A DNA stretch of 64,000 nucleotides, from NCBI GenBank assembly GCA_017475005.1, contig JAFVGI010000007.1:1-64000 (forward strand). Direction: 5' to 3'. The notes beneath the pieces were generated by a model. That model worked only from the letters and a program-made list of their open reading frames with translations, was not told the origin of the DNA and ran no database searches. Shown piece after piece: positions 36,714-46,419 of the stretch (the stretch's first letter is position 1; every line of letters begins with the position of its first letter). The position numbers and the translations under genes are program-made. This DNA comes from Prevotella sp. Its GTDB lineage: Bacteria; Bacteroidota; Bacteroidia; Bacteroidales; Bacteroidaceae.

Positions 36714-37058
36714 ATGAATCATTACGAAACCGTTTTCATCCTGACTCCCGTTTTGTCTGATGACCAGACAAAGGAAACGGTCGCTAAGTTCAAGAAAGTA
36801 CTCTCTGACAATGGTGCCGAGATGCTGAACGAAGAGGCTTGGGGACTCAAGAAAATGGCTTATGCTATTCAGAAGAAGTCAACAGGATTTTATTTCCTCT
36901 TTGAGTTCAAGGCAGAGCCATCAGTAGTAGACAAACTCGAGACATCTTTCCGTCGCGAGGAGAAAGTAATCCGTTTTATGACCGTCAAACTTGACAAGTA
37001 TGCAGTTGCTTACGCAGAGAAGCGTCGTGTCAAGTATGCTAAAAAAGAGGAGGCTTAA
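36714..37058 (+). CDS. rpsF: 30S ribosomal protein S6
   Basis: The 114-residue protein begins [16 protein letters not shown]; a Met one codon upstream (36711) is a possible alternative, and the longer frame from 36600 includes the promoter, so it is not used. S6 binds 16S rRNA with S18. It is the first gene of the S6-S18-L9 operon with a strong promoter and short intergenic gaps (2 and 22 bp). Confidence 0.96.
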   Translation: MNHYETVFILTPVLSDDQTKETVAKFKKVLSDNGAEMLNEEAWGLKKMAYAIQKKSTGFYFLFEFKAEPSVVDKLETSFRREEKVIRFMTVKLDKYAVAYAEKRRVKYAKKEEA

Positions 37059-37060
37059 AC

Positions 37061-37330
37061 ATGGCAGAGAACAATTCAGAAATCCGTTATCTTAACGCTC
37101 CAACAATCGACACTCGCAAGAAGAAGTACTGTCGTTTCAAGAAGAGCGGTATTAAGTACATCGACTATAAGGACCCTGAGTTCCTGAAGAAGTTCCTCAA
37201 TGAGCAGGGAAAGCTTCTTCCACGTCGTATAACCGGCACATCTTTGAAGTATCAGCGTCGTGTAGCACAGGCTGTTAAGCGTGCTCGCCAGATTGCATTG
37301 CTTCCTTATGTAACCGACATGATGAAATAA
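37061..37330 (+). CDS. rpsR: 30S ribosomal protein S18
   Basis: The 89-residue protein has the S18 core ([20 protein letters not shown], then [20 protein letters not shown]). It lies 2 bp after rpsF. Only one Cys is present, so it is the zinc-independent form. Confidence 0.97.
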   Translation: MAENNSEIRYLNAPTIDTRKKKYCRFKKSGIKYIDYKDPEFLKKFLNEQGKLLPRRITGTSLKYQRRVAQAVKRARQIALLPYVTDMMK

Positions 37331-37352
37331 TTTTAATTAGGAGGATTACACA

Positions 37353-37895
37353 ATGGAAATTATACTGAAAGAAGATATTATAGGTCTTGGATTCAAGAAC
37401 GACATAGTTAATGTAAAATCTGGCTACGGACGTAACTACCTCATTCCTACAGGAAAGGCTGTTATCGCTTCTCCAGCAGCAAAGAAGGTATTGGCAGAGA
37501 ACCTGAAGCAGCAGGCTCACAAACTTGCTAAGATTCTCGAAAATGCAGAGAAAGAAGCTGCAGCACTCAATGGTGTATCACTCGAGATCAAGGCTAAGGT
37601 TAGTGCAACAGGCGTATTGTACGGTTCTGTAAATGCTGGTACTATTGTAGAAGAGTTGGCTAAGAAGGGCATCGAGATTGACCGCAAGAAGGTTGTCATG
37701 AAGGACATCAAGTCTGTAGGTGAATACGCTGCTACAGTTATCTTCCACAAGGAAGTTCGCGTAGAAATTCCTGTAACAGTACTTGCTGAGAACAATATCG
37801 CTGAGCAGCCAAAGGCTGAAGAGCCAAAGAAGGCTCCTATAGTAGAGCCAGAAGCTCCTGTTGTTGAAGAGGAGCAGGCAGAAGCTGCAGAGTAA
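37353..37895 (+). CDS. rplI: 50S ribosomal protein L9 with acidic C-terminal extension
   Basis: The N-terminal domain (MEIILKEDIIGLGFKNDIVN, GYGRNYLIPTGKA) and the C-terminal domain to about residue 148 are standard L9. A further 30 residues form an Ala/Pro/Glu-rich acidic tail (EEPKKAPIVEPEAPVVEEE). Total 180 residues against about 148 in most bacteria. The last gene of the operon, followed by a hairpin terminator. Confidence 0.96.
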   Translation: MEIILKEDIIGLGFKNDIVNVKSGYGRNYLIPTGKAVIASPAAKKVLAENLKQQAHKLAKILENAEKEAAALNGVSLEIKAKVSATGVLYGSVNAGTIVEELAKKGIEIDRKKVVMKDIKSVGEYAATVIFHKEVRVEIPVTVLAENNIAEQPKAEEPKKAPIVEPEAPVVEEEQAEAAE

Positions 37896-37919
37896 GAAGA
37901 CATACCATAAAACATTATA

Positions 37920-37960
37920 AAAATCGCACCGAGGAACTATTTCTTTGGTGCGATTTTGTT
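37920..37960 (+). terminator. Terminator after rplI
   Basis: AAATCGCACC (37921-37930) pairs with GGTGCGATTT (37947-37956), followed by TGTTTTC. It ends the S6-S18-L9 operon. Confidence 0.8.
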
Positions 37961-38027
37961 TTCATAAAAAATTGATATAGATTATTTTATCATTTTATTT
38001 TATAAAATAAATTTATAAAAAAGGGAT

Positions 38028-38056
38028 TTTTTGTTTATTTTTTTTTACCTTTGCAC
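38028..38056 (+). promoter_or_regulatory. Promoter of the glycogen synthase gene
   Basis: TACCTTTG at 38046-38053 is the -7 box, followed by CACG. A TTTTTTG ends at 38033, 12 bp upstream, as in the rpsF and serB promoters, but the -33 TTTG is not obvious. The leader is about 50 nt. Confidence 0.6.
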
Positions 38057-38110
38057 GCAGAAAATATGTATATTTTATATACCCACCAGAAAATTTGAAC
38101 ATTGGTCTTT

Positions 38111-39742
38111 ATGGTAAAACCAGATTACATTTTCGAGTCTTCATGGGAAGTCTGCAATAAAGTTGGCGGCATTTACACCGTATTGTCAACTCGTGCAAAG
38201 ACACTCCAGGAAGAGTTTTCCGACAAAATTATTTTCATTGGTCCTGATTGTTGGGGTGAAAAGAAATGCCCTTTCTTCATACCAGATAGCAGCATTCTCA
38301 AGGAATGGCAAGAATCAACAACATTAAAAGTGAAAGTAGGCAGATGGGATATTCCCGGCAAGCCAATTTCTATCCTTGTGGACTTCACTCCATTCTTTGC
38401 TGAAAAAAATACTATCTACGGTAATTTGTGGGATTATTTCCAGGTTGACTCTCTTCACGCTTATGGCGACTACGATGAAGCAAGCATGTTCTCTTATGCT
38501 GCCGGTCTCGTTGTTGAGAGCCTATACAAATTCTTGAAGCTCGAGAATCAGAAGGTCATTTACCAAGCTAATGAATGGATGTGTGGATTAGGTGCTCTCT
38601 ATATCAAGAAGAGCATTCCTGAGATAGGAACTATCTTTACAACTCACGCAACAAGCATCGGACGTTCCATTGCCGGCAACAACAAGCCACTTTACGAATA
38701 TCTGTGGGCATACAATGGTGACCAGATGGCTGGCGAACTGAATATGCAGTCAAAACACTCCATCGAGAAACAGACAGCATGGAATGTAAATTGTTTTACT
38801 ACAGTTTCTGACATCACCGCAACAGAATGCAAGGAACTTATCGACAAACCTGTTGATGTTGTTCTTCCTAACGGCTTTGAAGACGATTTCGTTCCAAAAG
38901 GAGCAGAATTCACAAAGAAGCGCAACGCTGCCCGCAAGGCCCTTTTGAAACTTGCAAATGCTCTTACAGGCAGCCAGTTCCCTGATGACACTCTCATCGT
39001 AGGCACATCAGGTCGCTACGAATTCCGCAACAAGGGCATCGACGTCTTTATTGAGGCCATGAATCGCCTTAATAATGACGAGAAGCTCCAGAAGCCTGTA
39101 CTGGCATTCGTGGAAGTACCAGCATGGGTAGGAGCTCCACGTCAGGATATTATCGAAAGATTGAAGAAAGCAAAAGGTGTAAACACATACGATACTCCAC
39201 TTTACCTGCCAATCATAACCCATAACCTTTACAACTTATCAGACGATAAAGTTATCAACATGATGAAGTGTTACGGAATGACGAATAGCAAGGAGGACAA
39301 GGTGAAGGTTATATTCATACCAAGTTACCTCAATGGTGACGACGGTATTCTTAACATGCCTTATTACGATGTCATCATCGGTAAAGACCTCACGGTTTAT
39401 CCATCATACTACGAGCCATGGGGATATACTCCATTGGAGAGTGTTGCTTTCAGCGTGCCATGCATCACAACAGACCTCGCAGGATTCGGAGTATGGGCAA
39501 ACACCATAAAGGGTGCTTACTCTGAGATAGAAGACGGAGTAAAGACCATTCACCGTACAGACTACAACTACTCAGAAGTAGCTGACGCTATAAAAGATAC
39601 TGTAACAAAGTATTCAGGATTCACACCGGCGCAGATAAAGAAATGCCGTACTAAAGCATCAAAACTCTCCAAGAAAGCGCTTTGGAAAGAATTCATAAAA
39701 TACTATTATCAGGCATACGACATTGCACTTCGCACAAAATAA
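38111..39742 (+). CDS. Eukaryote-type glycogen synthase (GT3-like)
   Basis: The 543-residue protein (ATG 38111; a TTG at 38102 opens the same frame but is less likely) starts with the motif SWEVCNKVGGIYTVL, which resembles eukaryotic glycogen synthase (WEVANKVGGIYTVL) rather than bacterial GlgA (KTGGLADV). The C-terminal Glu-rich nucleotide site appears as YYEPWGYTPLESVAFSVP. It should elongate alpha-1,4-glucan from UDP-glucose (GT3 uses UDP-glucose, GlgA ADP-glucose). It lies 35 bp upstream of alpha-glucan phosphorylase, giving synthesis and breakdown of glycogen in one locus. Confidence 0.88.
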   Translation: MVKPDYIFESSWEVCNKVGGIYTVLSTRAKTLQEEFSDKIIFIGPDCWGEKKCPFFIPDSSILKEWQESTTLKVKVGRWDIPGKPISILVDFTPFFAEKNTIYGNLWDYFQVDSLHAYGDYDEASMFSYAAGLVVESLYKFLKLENQKVIYQANEWMCGLGALYIKKSIPEIGTIFTTHATSIGRSIAGNNKPLYEYLWAYNGDQMAGELNMQSKHSIEKQTAWNVNCFTTVSDITATECKELIDKPVDVVLPNGFEDDFVPKGAEFTKKRNAARKALLKLANALTGSQFPDDTLIVGTSGRYEFRNKGIDVFIEAMNRLNNDEKLQKPVLAFVEVPAWVGAPRQDIIERLKKAKGVNTYDTPLYLPIITHNLYNLSDDKVINMMKCYGMTNSKEDKVKVIFIPSYLNGDDGILNMPYYDVIIGKDLTVYPSYYEPWGYTPLESVAFSVPCITTDLAGFGVWANTIKGAYSEIEDGVKTIHRTDYNYSEVADAIKDTVTKYSGFTPAQIKKCRTKASKLSKKALWKEFIKYYYQAYDIALRTK

Positions 39743-39777
39743 ATAAAATCCAACATTATTAAATTATATAAACTATT

Positions 39778-42339
39778 ATGAAAATCAAATCAGCTTATTC
39801 AAACACTCCTATTTGGAAGGAGTTTACCGTAAAGTCAACCCTCCCAAAGGAATTGGAGTGCCTCGACGAGATTGCACACAACATGTGGTGGGTATGGAAC
39901 TATGATGCCCGTGAGCTTTTCCGCTCTCTTGATGAGGAAATCTATGACGAGGTTGCCCACAACCCAGTACAGTTGCTCGAGCGTCTCTCTTACGAGCGTA
40001 AGGAAGAGATTGTAAAGGATAAGAAGATTATGGCTAATGTTAAGGCCGTATATAAGCATTTCAAAGATTACATGTCAGTAAAGCCTGACAAGACTCGTCC
40101 TTCTGTGGCATACTTCTCTATGGAGTTCGGTATTCACAACTCACTGAAGATTTATTCTGGCGGTCTTGGAATGCTTGCTGGTGACTATATCAAGGAGGCA
40201 TCTGACTCTAACGTTGATATGTGCGGTATCGGTTTCCTCTATCGTTTTGGCTACTTCAAGCAGAGCCTCTCAATGGATGGACAGCAGATTGCCAACTATG
40301 ACGCACAGAACTTCAACTCTCTGCCTATCGCAAAGACACTTGACAAGGATGGCAAGCAGGTTGTTGTTGATGTGCCCTACATGAATTACAATGTACACGC
40401 ACTCGTATGGCAGGCAAATGTTGGTCGTGTAAAGCTTTATCTGCTCGACACAGACAATGACTTGAACTCAGAGTACGATCGTCCTATCACTCACGCTCTT
40501 TATGGTGGTGACTGGGAGAACCGTCTGAAGCAGGAGATTCTTCTCGGTATCGGTGGTATGCTGATGCTTGAGAAACTCGGCATCAAGAAGCAGGTTTATC
40601 ACTGTAACGAGGGACACGCAGCACTCTGCAACCTGCAGCGTCTCGTATCTTACGTAAGAAGCGGCCTATCATTCAATCAGGCTATGGAAGTTGTTCGCGC
40701 TTCTTCTCTCTACACAGTACATACTCCAGTTCCTGCTGGTCACGACTACTTCGACAAGGATCTGTTTGGTAAATATATGGGTGGCTATGCTGATATGCTT
40801 GGTATTTCTTGGAAAGAGTTCATCGGTATGGGTCGTATCAACCCAGATGATGACAACGAGCGTTTCTGTATGTCAACATTCGCTTGCAACACTTGTCAGG
40901 AGGTTAATGGTGTATCTATGCTTCACGGCTGGGTATCTCAAAAGATGTTCTCTGGTATTTGGAGCGGCTACTATCCAGAAGAGAATCACGTTGGATATGT
41001 TACCAATGGTGTACACTTCCCATCATGGTGTGCTACAGAGTGGCGTGAGGTTTATGACAAGTACCTGAAGCCAGGCTTCTATGAGGACCAGTCTAATGAG
41101 GATCTCTGGCACGGAATATACGACTGCCCAGACGCTGAGATTTGGAAGACTCGTATGGCTCTTAAGGAGAAGCTCATCAAGTACATCCGCGATAAGTTTG
41201 CTGAGGCTTGGCTGAAGAATCAGGGTGATCCAGCTCGTGTAGTATCTCTGCTTGAGCGCATCAATCCTAATGCACTGATGATTGGCTTCTGCCGTCGTTT
41301 TGCTACATACAAGCGTGCTCATCTGCTCTTTACAGACCTTGAGCGTCTTTCTAAGATTGTCAACAACCCTGAGAAGCCAGTATTGTTCTTCTTCTCTGGT
41401 AAGGCACACCCAGCAGATGGTGCAGGACAGGGACTTATCAAGCGTATCTATGAGATTTCACAGCGTCCAGAGTTCCTTGGCAAGATTATCTTCCTCGAGG
41501 ACTACGACTATCAGCTGGCTCGTCGTCTCGTATCAGGTGTTGATATCTGGATGAACACTCCTACCCGTCCATTGGAGGCATCTGGTACATCTGGTGAGAA
41601 GGCAGAGATGAATGGTGTTGTAAACCTCTCTGTCCTCGACGGATGGTGGGTAGAAGGTTATCGTAAGGGTGCCGGTTGGGCTTTGAAGCAGGAGCGCACA
41701 TACGAGAACCAGGCATATCAGGATCAGCTTGACGCAACAACAATCTATAACCTCCTTGAGAACGAAATCGTTCCAATGTACTACGATAAGGACAAGAAGG
41801 GTCTGTCAAAGGATTGGATTCAGGTTGTGAAGAATTCTATAGCAACTATCGCTCCTCACTATACAATGAAGCGTCAGCTCGACGATTACTATTCTAAGTT
41901 CTATACAAAACTGGCTGCCCGTTCTGCAAAGATTAACGCAAAGGACTACCAGTTGGCAAAGGATATAGCACTGTGGAAAGAGACTGTTGCTGAGCGTTGG
42001 GATAGCATTGAGGTTATTTCAGGCAATGTTAGAGGATTTGAAGGAGGTGCAGAGACAGGTAAGTCATACACTATTCAGTATGTCATCAACGAGCAGGGTC
42101 TTAATGACGCTGTTGGTTTGGAACTTGTCTGCTTGAAGAACGATCAGGATCCTTCTGACCATCGTATCAACCTTATCAAGCCATTCAAGATGGTGAAGAA
42201 AGCTGGTAATAACTACACCTTCGAGTGTGAATTCTCCACATCTATGGCAGGTAACTGGAAAGTGTGCGTACGTATGTTCCCAAAGAACGACTTGCTCCCA
42301 CACCGTCAGGACTTCTGCTACGTTAAGTGGTTAGACTAA
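39778..42339 (+). CDS. glgP: Alpha-glucan phosphorylase (GT35)
   Basis: The 853-residue protein removes glucose 1-phosphate from glycogen ends. The PLP-binding site is [14 protein letters not shown] with Lys608, followed by [15 protein letters not shown]; the N-terminal [20 protein letters not shown] motif belongs to the alpha-glucan phosphorylase subgroup (TIGR02094-like). A C-terminal domain of about 80 residues ([20 protein letters not shown]) is a carbohydrate-binding-like extension. Codon use is strongly biased to translationally good codons, implying high expression. It pairs with the preceding glycogen synthase gene. Confidence 0.93.
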   Translation: MKIKSAYSNTPIWKEFTVKSTLPKELECLDEIAHNMWWVWNYDARELFRSLDEEIYDEVAHNPVQLLERLSYERKEEIVKDKKIMANVKAVYKHFKDYMSVKPDKTRPSVAYFSMEFGIHNSLKIYSGGLGMLAGDYIKEASDSNVDMCGIGFLYRFGYFKQSLSMDGQQIANYDAQNFNSLPIAKTLDKDGKQVVVDVPYMNYNVHALVWQANVGRVKLYLLDTDNDLNSEYDRPITHALYGGDWENRLKQEILLGIGGMLMLEKLGIKKQVYHCNEGHAALCNLQRLVSYVRSGLSFNQAMEVVRASSLYTVHTPVPAGHDYFDKDLFGKYMGGYADMLGISWKEFIGMGRINPDDDNERFCMSTFACNTCQEVNGVSMLHGWVSQKMFSGIWSGYYPEENHVGYVTNGVHFPSWCATEWREVYDKYLKPGFYEDQSNEDLWHGIYDCPDAEIWKTRMALKEKLIKYIRDKFAEAWLKNQGDPARVVSLLERINPNALMIGFCRRFATYKRAHLLFTDLERLSKIVNNPEKPVLFFFSGKAHPADGAGQGLIKRIYEISQRPEFLGKIIFLEDYDYQLARRLVSGVDIWMNTPTRPLEASGTSGEKAEMNGVVNLSVLDGWWVEGYRKGAGWALKQERTYENQAYQDQLDATTIYNLLENEIVPMYYDKDKKGLSKDWIQVVKNSIATIAPHYTMKRQLDDYYSKFYTKLAARSAKINAKDYQLAKDIALWKETVAERWDSIEVISGNVRGFEGGAETGKSYTIQYVINEQGLNDAVGLELVCLKNDQDPSDHRINLIKPFKMVKKAGNNYTFECEFSTSMAGNWKVCVRMFPKNDLLPHRQDFCYVKWLD

Positions 42340-42380
42340 AAGTAATATTTACGTCAAATCCATAAATATTTAAATTCTGC

Positions 42381-43307
42381 ATGAAGACACTTTGGAACAC
42401 CATAAATGGAATACGTCGCATTGAGGCATGGGAGCCTAATTGTTGGATGCAGTATACATGTCCCTCTGAGGCAGACCAGAAGGAGATGGTTGAGAAATAC
42501 CAGATTCCTGAATACTTCCTTTCGGACATCAGCGATGCTGATGAGAGGGCACGTTTCGAGTATGAAGAAGGATGGCAGCTCGTCATCCTTCGAATACCAT
42601 ACATGAAGGAGATAAAGTCACGTACGCCCTATACTACGGTGCCTTTAGGCATCATGCATAAGGGCGACGTGCTCATTTCTGTTTGCTATTTCGAGACAGA
42701 TATGATGATAGACTTCGTTTCTTATCAAGAGCGTAGAGGACAAGGGTTTACCGACTATGTCGATATGATATTCCGCCTGTTCCTGTGTACATCGGTATGG
42801 TATCTGAAACGTTTGAAACAAATCAGTTTCCTCCTCAACAGGGCGAAACGTAATATGGATCATGGGGTAGATAATACTTCGCTTGTAAATCTGTCTCGTC
42901 TGCAAGATTCCCTGACATACTTCGAGACATCAATCCGAGGTAACGAGACCCTGTTGCAGAAGCTTAAGTTCAAGTTGCCTGTGGACGAAATTGACGTTGA
43001 CCTCATAGAAGACGTCACTATCGAGATGGCACAGGCACGTGAGACGGCACATATATACTCTGAAATCCTTGAGTCGACGATGAATACGTACACTTCTATT
43101 ATCAACAATAATATGAACACTATCATTCGTACTCTCACATCGTTCTCTATCATTCTGATGTTCCCTACCCTCGTAGCATCGCTATTTGGTATGAACCTCA
43201 TCAACGGTATGGAGACAAGTCTGTTAGGATTTCCTATAGCCATTGGCATCAGTATTGTCATAAGTCTTGGAATGTGGTGGATATTGAGGAAAAAGAATCT
43301 ATTGTAA
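42381..43307 (+). CDS. corA: CorA-family divalent cation transporter
   Basis: The 308-residue protein has the CorA layout: an N-terminal cytoplasmic alpha/beta domain, a long stalk helix, and two C-terminal transmembrane helices with the selectivity motif GMN (270-272) after TM1 (SFSIILMFPTLVASLFGMN) and TM2 (IAIGISIVISLGMWWIL). It moves Mg2+ (possibly Co2+/Ni2+) into the cell as a pentamer. It ends 5 bp before the GSCFA gene. Confidence 0.92.
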   Translation: MKTLWNTINGIRRIEAWEPNCWMQYTCPSEADQKEMVEKYQIPEYFLSDISDADERARFEYEEGWQLVILRIPYMKEIKSRTPYTTVPLGIMHKGDVLISVCYFETDMMIDFVSYQERRGQGFTDYVDMIFRLFLCTSVWYLKRLKQISFLLNRAKRNMDHGVDNTSLVNLSRLQDSLTYFETSIRGNETLLQKLKFKLPVDEIDVDLIEDVTIEMAQARETAHIYSEILESTMNTYTSIINNNMNTIIRTLTSFSIILMFPTLVASLFGMNLINGMETSLLGFPIAIGISIVISLGMWWILRKKNLL

Positions 43308-43312
43308 GAGAG

Positions 43313-44164
43313 ATGAATTTACAGACAACCGTTACAATTCAGAAAGCAAATTTTGAAATAAAGCCCACGGACAATTTTTTGTTCGTGGGTTCTTGCTTTG
43401 CAGATAAGATTGGAGGAATCTTTAAGGACAATCACTTTAAGGCCACGGTAAATCCCTACGGAGTGATGTATAATCCTGCCAGCGTTCTGCATACTATTAC
43501 TAAGGAGAAAGAGGCAGGCGCATGCTATGATATAGCCGTAATCACCCTTGGCACTAACCACATCTATATCCTCAACGAAACGGGCGAGATTGTTGACAAC
43601 TGCCAGAAACGTCCTGCAAGTCTTTTTACAGAGAAAGAACTCTCTGTTGAGGAATGTGCCGACTATCTCAGGCAATGTATTGAAATGCTCAGGGAGATAA
43701 ATCCCGACATCCACATCATCTTTACCGTCAGTCCCATCCGCTATGCCAAGTACGGTTACCACGAAAGCCAACTCTCCAAAGCCACCCTCCTTATGGCAAT
43801 TGCAGGTCTAAGGTCTAAGTTCCAAGGTCTAAGGTCAACCCAAAATTCTCAATTATCAATTGTCAATTATCAATTATCAACTTCCTACTTTCCCTCTTAC
43901 GAGATTATGATGGACGAGTTGCGTGACTATCGCTTCTATGCTGACGATATGCTCCATCCGTCCGACCTGGCGGTGCAGTATATCTACGAACGTTTCCGTG
44001 AGACATATTTCTCCATCAACGCCAAGGCGATGGAGGTAGAGTGGCAGCCCATAAAGAAAGCACTTTCTCACCGTCCCTTCAATGCAGAGAGCGAAGAGTA
44101 CAAAGCATTCATAGCGAAGGCCAAAGCCGACGAAAAAGCCTTCTGTAAGAGATGGAAATTATAA
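43313..44164 (+). CDS. GSCFA-domain protein with an in-frame heptad insertion
   Basis: The 283-residue protein (start ATG 43313; a frame from 43274 overlaps corA) has the GSCFA signature LFVGSCFADKIGG and the downstream TFTVSPIRYAKYG/HESQLSKATL motif of this SGNH-hydrolase-like family. The catalytic reaction is not established. Residues about 163-190 (QGLRSTQNSQLSIVNYQLST-like segment) are encoded by two heptad arrays and interrupt the usual sequence. It overlaps birA by 13 bp. Confidence 0.85.
   Translation: MNLQTTVTIQKANFEIKPTDNFLFVGSCFADKIGGIFKDNHFKATVNPYGVMYNPASVLHTITKEKEAGACYDIAVITLGTNHIYILNETGEIVDNCQKRPASLFTEKELSVEECADYLRQCIEMLREINPDIHIIFTVSPIRYAKYGYHESQLSKATLLMAIAGLRSKFQGLRSTQNSQLSIVNYQLSTSYFPSYEIMMDELRDYRFYADDMLHPSDLAVQYIYERFRETYFSINAKAMEVEWQPIKKALSHRPFNAESEEYKAFIAKAKADEKAFCKRWKL
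43804..43881. repeat. Double heptad array inside the GSCFA gene
   Basis: GGTCTAA-type units (43804-43838) are followed by AATTCTC/CAATTAT/CAATTGT-type units (43844-43881). The second half is the reverse complement of the AATTGAC/AATTGAG array at 61103-61148. Both halves read through in the gene's frame without a stop codon. Confidence 0.88.
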
Positions 44165-44880
44165 AGCTTCCCGATACCGCTTCCACCAACGACTTTCTTC
44201 TTGGTCTCAATACCGACCAAGAACTGTGCGTCGTTACTGACTATCAGAGTGCCGGCAAGGGTATGGGCACAAATACGTGGGAGAGCGAACCAGGCAAAAA
44301 CCTACTCTTCTCTATCCTACTCCATCCCACCTGGCTACCCATCAACAAGCAATACCTCCTCTCTATGGCAGAAGCCGTAGCCATTGTTGAGGTCTTGGGC
44401 GAAGGCTTTGAGATAAAATGGCCCAACGACATATACTATGGTGACAAGAAACTCTCCGGCACACGCATCGACGTCAATCTACAGGGCAATTCCCTGAAAG
44501 ATGTCATCATCGGCACAGGCATCAATGTCAATCAGGAAGTATTTCATAGCGATGCTCCCAATCCCATATCCCTGAAGAATATTACAGGCACAGACCACGA
44601 CCGCGAAGTCCTACTGCATAAAATTCTTGAAAGATTCTCGTATCACTACAACACCCTAGCCGATTCCTCACAAAAACTTTCAACTTTCAACTTTCAACTT
44701 TCAATTCAAGAATCCTACCACAACCATCTCTACCGCCGCACAGGTCTGCACACCTATTCAGACAAGTCTGGCACTTTTCAGGCAGAGATTGTCAGCGTAG
44801 CCAACAACGGCATCATCACCCTCCGCCGCACAGACAGCACCCTCTCCCACTACGAATTCAAGGAACTCAAATTCTGCTGA
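44152..44880 (+). CDS. birA: Biotin--[acetyl-CoA-carboxylase] ligase
   Basis: The 242-residue protein has the biotin ligase domain: QSAGKGMGTNTWESEPGKNL (the flexible biotin-binding loop), KWPNDIYYGDKKLSG, and IIGTGINVNQ. No N-terminal DNA-binding domain is present, so it is not a repressor. A heptad array encodes residues about 175-186 (LSTFNFQLSIQE) as an insertion before the small C-terminal domain. It overlaps the GSCFA gene by 13 bp. Confidence 0.92.
   Translation: MEIIKLPDTASTNDFLLGLNTDQELCVVTDYQSAGKGMGTNTWESEPGKNLLFSILLHPTWLPINKQYLLSMAEAVAIVEVLGEGFEIKWPNDIYYGDKKLSGTRIDVNLQGNSLKDVIIGTGINVNQEVFHSDAPNPISLKNITGTDHDREVLLHKILERFSYHYNTLADSSQKLSTFNFQLSIQESYHNHLYRRTGLHTYSDKSGTFQAEIVSVANNGIITLRRTDSTLSHYEFKELKFC
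44675..44706. repeat. Heptad array AACTTTC inside birA
   Basis: Four AACTTTC units are translated in frame as repeated Ser-Thr-Phe-Asn-Phe-Gln-Leu. This orientation has no stop in any frame. Confidence 0.88.
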
Positions 44881-44991
44881 GTTTTTTAAGTGCAACAAAC
44901 TTTTGATATGTCAAAATCTCGATTTGTGATTATAAAGCCACAAAAGTTATATTCTCGTTTCTGCAAGTGACGTGGTAAACACAATTTTGTA

Positions 44992-45050
44992 ACCCCTAGG
45001 GGTAACACGTGCAGACTCTAGGGCATCGCACGTGCAGTCTCCTGGGGGGA
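44992..45050. repeat. Alternating palindromic units (CCTAGGGG and CACGTGCAG, 22-24 bp period)
   Basis: ACCCCTAGGGGT is a perfect 12-bp palindrome. CACGTGCAGACT and CACGTGCAGTCT recur 23 bp apart, alternating with CTAGGG/CCTGGG blocks. It lies in the 309-bp gene-free stretch 44881-45189, whose left part (44881-44990) shows nothing else recognisable and whose right part holds the serB promoter. Confidence 0.8.
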
Positions 45051-45121
45051 TATATATATAGATAGATTAATGGTACTAATGCTAGGAAATACAAAAGAAA
45101 ATCAAGAAAAATTCATTTTCT

Positions 45122-45153
45122 TTTGGTATTTTGCTCACTTAATCGTACCTTTG
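45122..45153 (+). promoter_or_regulatory. serB promoter
   Basis: TTTG at 45122-45125 (-33) and TACCTTTG at 45146-45153 (-7) are 20 bp apart, with a second TTTG at 45130-45133, 12 bp before the -7 box. The layout matches the rpsF promoter closely. Confidence 0.78.
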
Positions 45154-45169
45154 CACTTGAATTTGAACC

Positions 45170-45185
45170 TCGCTAACCGCTAACA
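45170..45185. repeat. Short heptad array CGCTAAC before serB
   Basis: Two CGCTAAC/CGCTAAC units lie in the serB leader, directly before the start codon region. This is the shortest example of the family in the window. Confidence 0.55.
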
Positions 45186-45189
45186 GAAT

Positions 45190-46419
45190 ATGAAACAGGA
45201 ACAGATACTTATCCGCATTACGGGACAGGACCGTCCGGGACTGACCACGAGCATTATGTCTATATTGGCACAGTATGACGCACAGATTCTGGACATAGGA
45301 CAGGCGGACATACACTCTACCCTATCGCTGGGCATTCTTATTCGCATGGATGACCAGAAGTCGGGCTTTGCCATGAAGGACTTACTATTCAAGGCAACGG
45401 AACTGGGAGTGAACATCGGTTTCTCACCCATCGGTGACGACGAATATGAGGACTGGGTAGGCCATCAGGGCAAAAACCGCTATATCCTCATGTGCCTGGG
45501 GCGACAGCTTGAGGCGAAGCAGATAGAGGCTGCTACACGCATACTTGCTGACCAGGGGCTGAACATCGACTCCATAGTACGCCTGACGGGACGTAAAAGC
45601 ATCAGGAACCAGAGTTCCCACACCCGTGCCTGCATACAGTTCTCGCTGCGTGGTGAACCGATTGACAGGAGCGAGATGCAGTCGAAGCTGATGAAGCTGT
45701 CAAGGGAGATGGAGATTGACTTCTCCTTCCAGCGCGACGATATGTTCCGACGCATGCGACGCCTGATATGCTTCGATATGGACTCTACGCTAATACAGAC
45801 GGAGTGTATCGACGAACTGGCAGAGCGTAACGGTGTTGGTGACGAGGTGCGTGCCATCACTAAGAGTGCCATGCGTGGCGAGATAGACTTCAAGGAGAGT
45901 TTCACACGTCGTGTGGCGCTGCTGAAGGGACTCGATGTGAGCGTGATGCAGGAGATAGCGGAAAACCTGCCCATCACAGAGGGTGCTGACCGCCTGATGT
46001 CGGTACTGAAGACGTGCGGCTATAAGATTGCCATCCTCAGCGGCGGATTTACCTTCTTTGGGGAATACCTGCAAAAACGTTACGGCATTGACTATGTGTA
46101 TGCCAACGAACTGGAGGTGGGCGAAGACGGCAAGCTGACAGGCAGATATGTAGGCGAGATAGTGGATGGTCATCGCAAGGCTGAACTGCTGAAGCTCATA
46201 GCACAGGTGGAGAAGGTGAATCTGGCACAGACCATTGCCGTAGGTGACGGCGCCAACGACCTGCCGATGATTAGCGAGGCCGGCCTGGGTATCGCCTTCC
46301 ACGCTAAACCGCGTGTGGTGGCAAATGCAGAACAGAGTATCAACACCATTGGCCTTGACGGTGTGCTATACTTCCTTGGCTTCAAGGATTCATACTTAGG
46401 GGAACAGGGGAAACTGTGA
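45190..46419 (+). CDS. serB: Phosphoserine phosphatase with N-terminal ACT domains
   Basis: The 409-residue protein has two ACT domains in the first 170 residues (LIRITGQDRPGLTTSIM, then YILMCLGRQLEA) and a HAD phosphatase domain with DMDST (nucleophile Asp196, Asp198), SGGFTFF and GDGANDLPM. It releases serine from O-phosphoserine, the last step of serine synthesis (EC 3.1.3.3); the ACT domains suggest amino-acid control. It is transcribed from its own promoter and followed by a strong bidirectional terminator. Confidence 0.95.
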   Translation: MKQEQILIRITGQDRPGLTTSIMSILAQYDAQILDIGQADIHSTLSLGILIRMDDQKSGFAMKDLLFKATELGVNIGFSPIGDDEYEDWVGHQGKNRYILMCLGRQLEAKQIEAATRILADQGLNIDSIVRLTGRKSIRNQSSHTRACIQFSLRGEPIDRSEMQSKLMKLSREMEIDFSFQRDDMFRRMRRLICFDMDSTLIQTECIDELAERNGVGDEVRAITKSAMRGEIDFKESFTRRVALLKGLDVSVMQEIAENLPITEGADRLMSVLKTCGYKIAILSGGFTFFGEYLQKRYGIDYVYANELEVGEDGKLTGRYVGEIVDGHRKAELLKLIAQVEKVNLAQTIAVGDGANDLPMISEAGLGIAFHAKPRVVANAEQSINTIGLDGVLYFLGFKDSYLGEQGKL

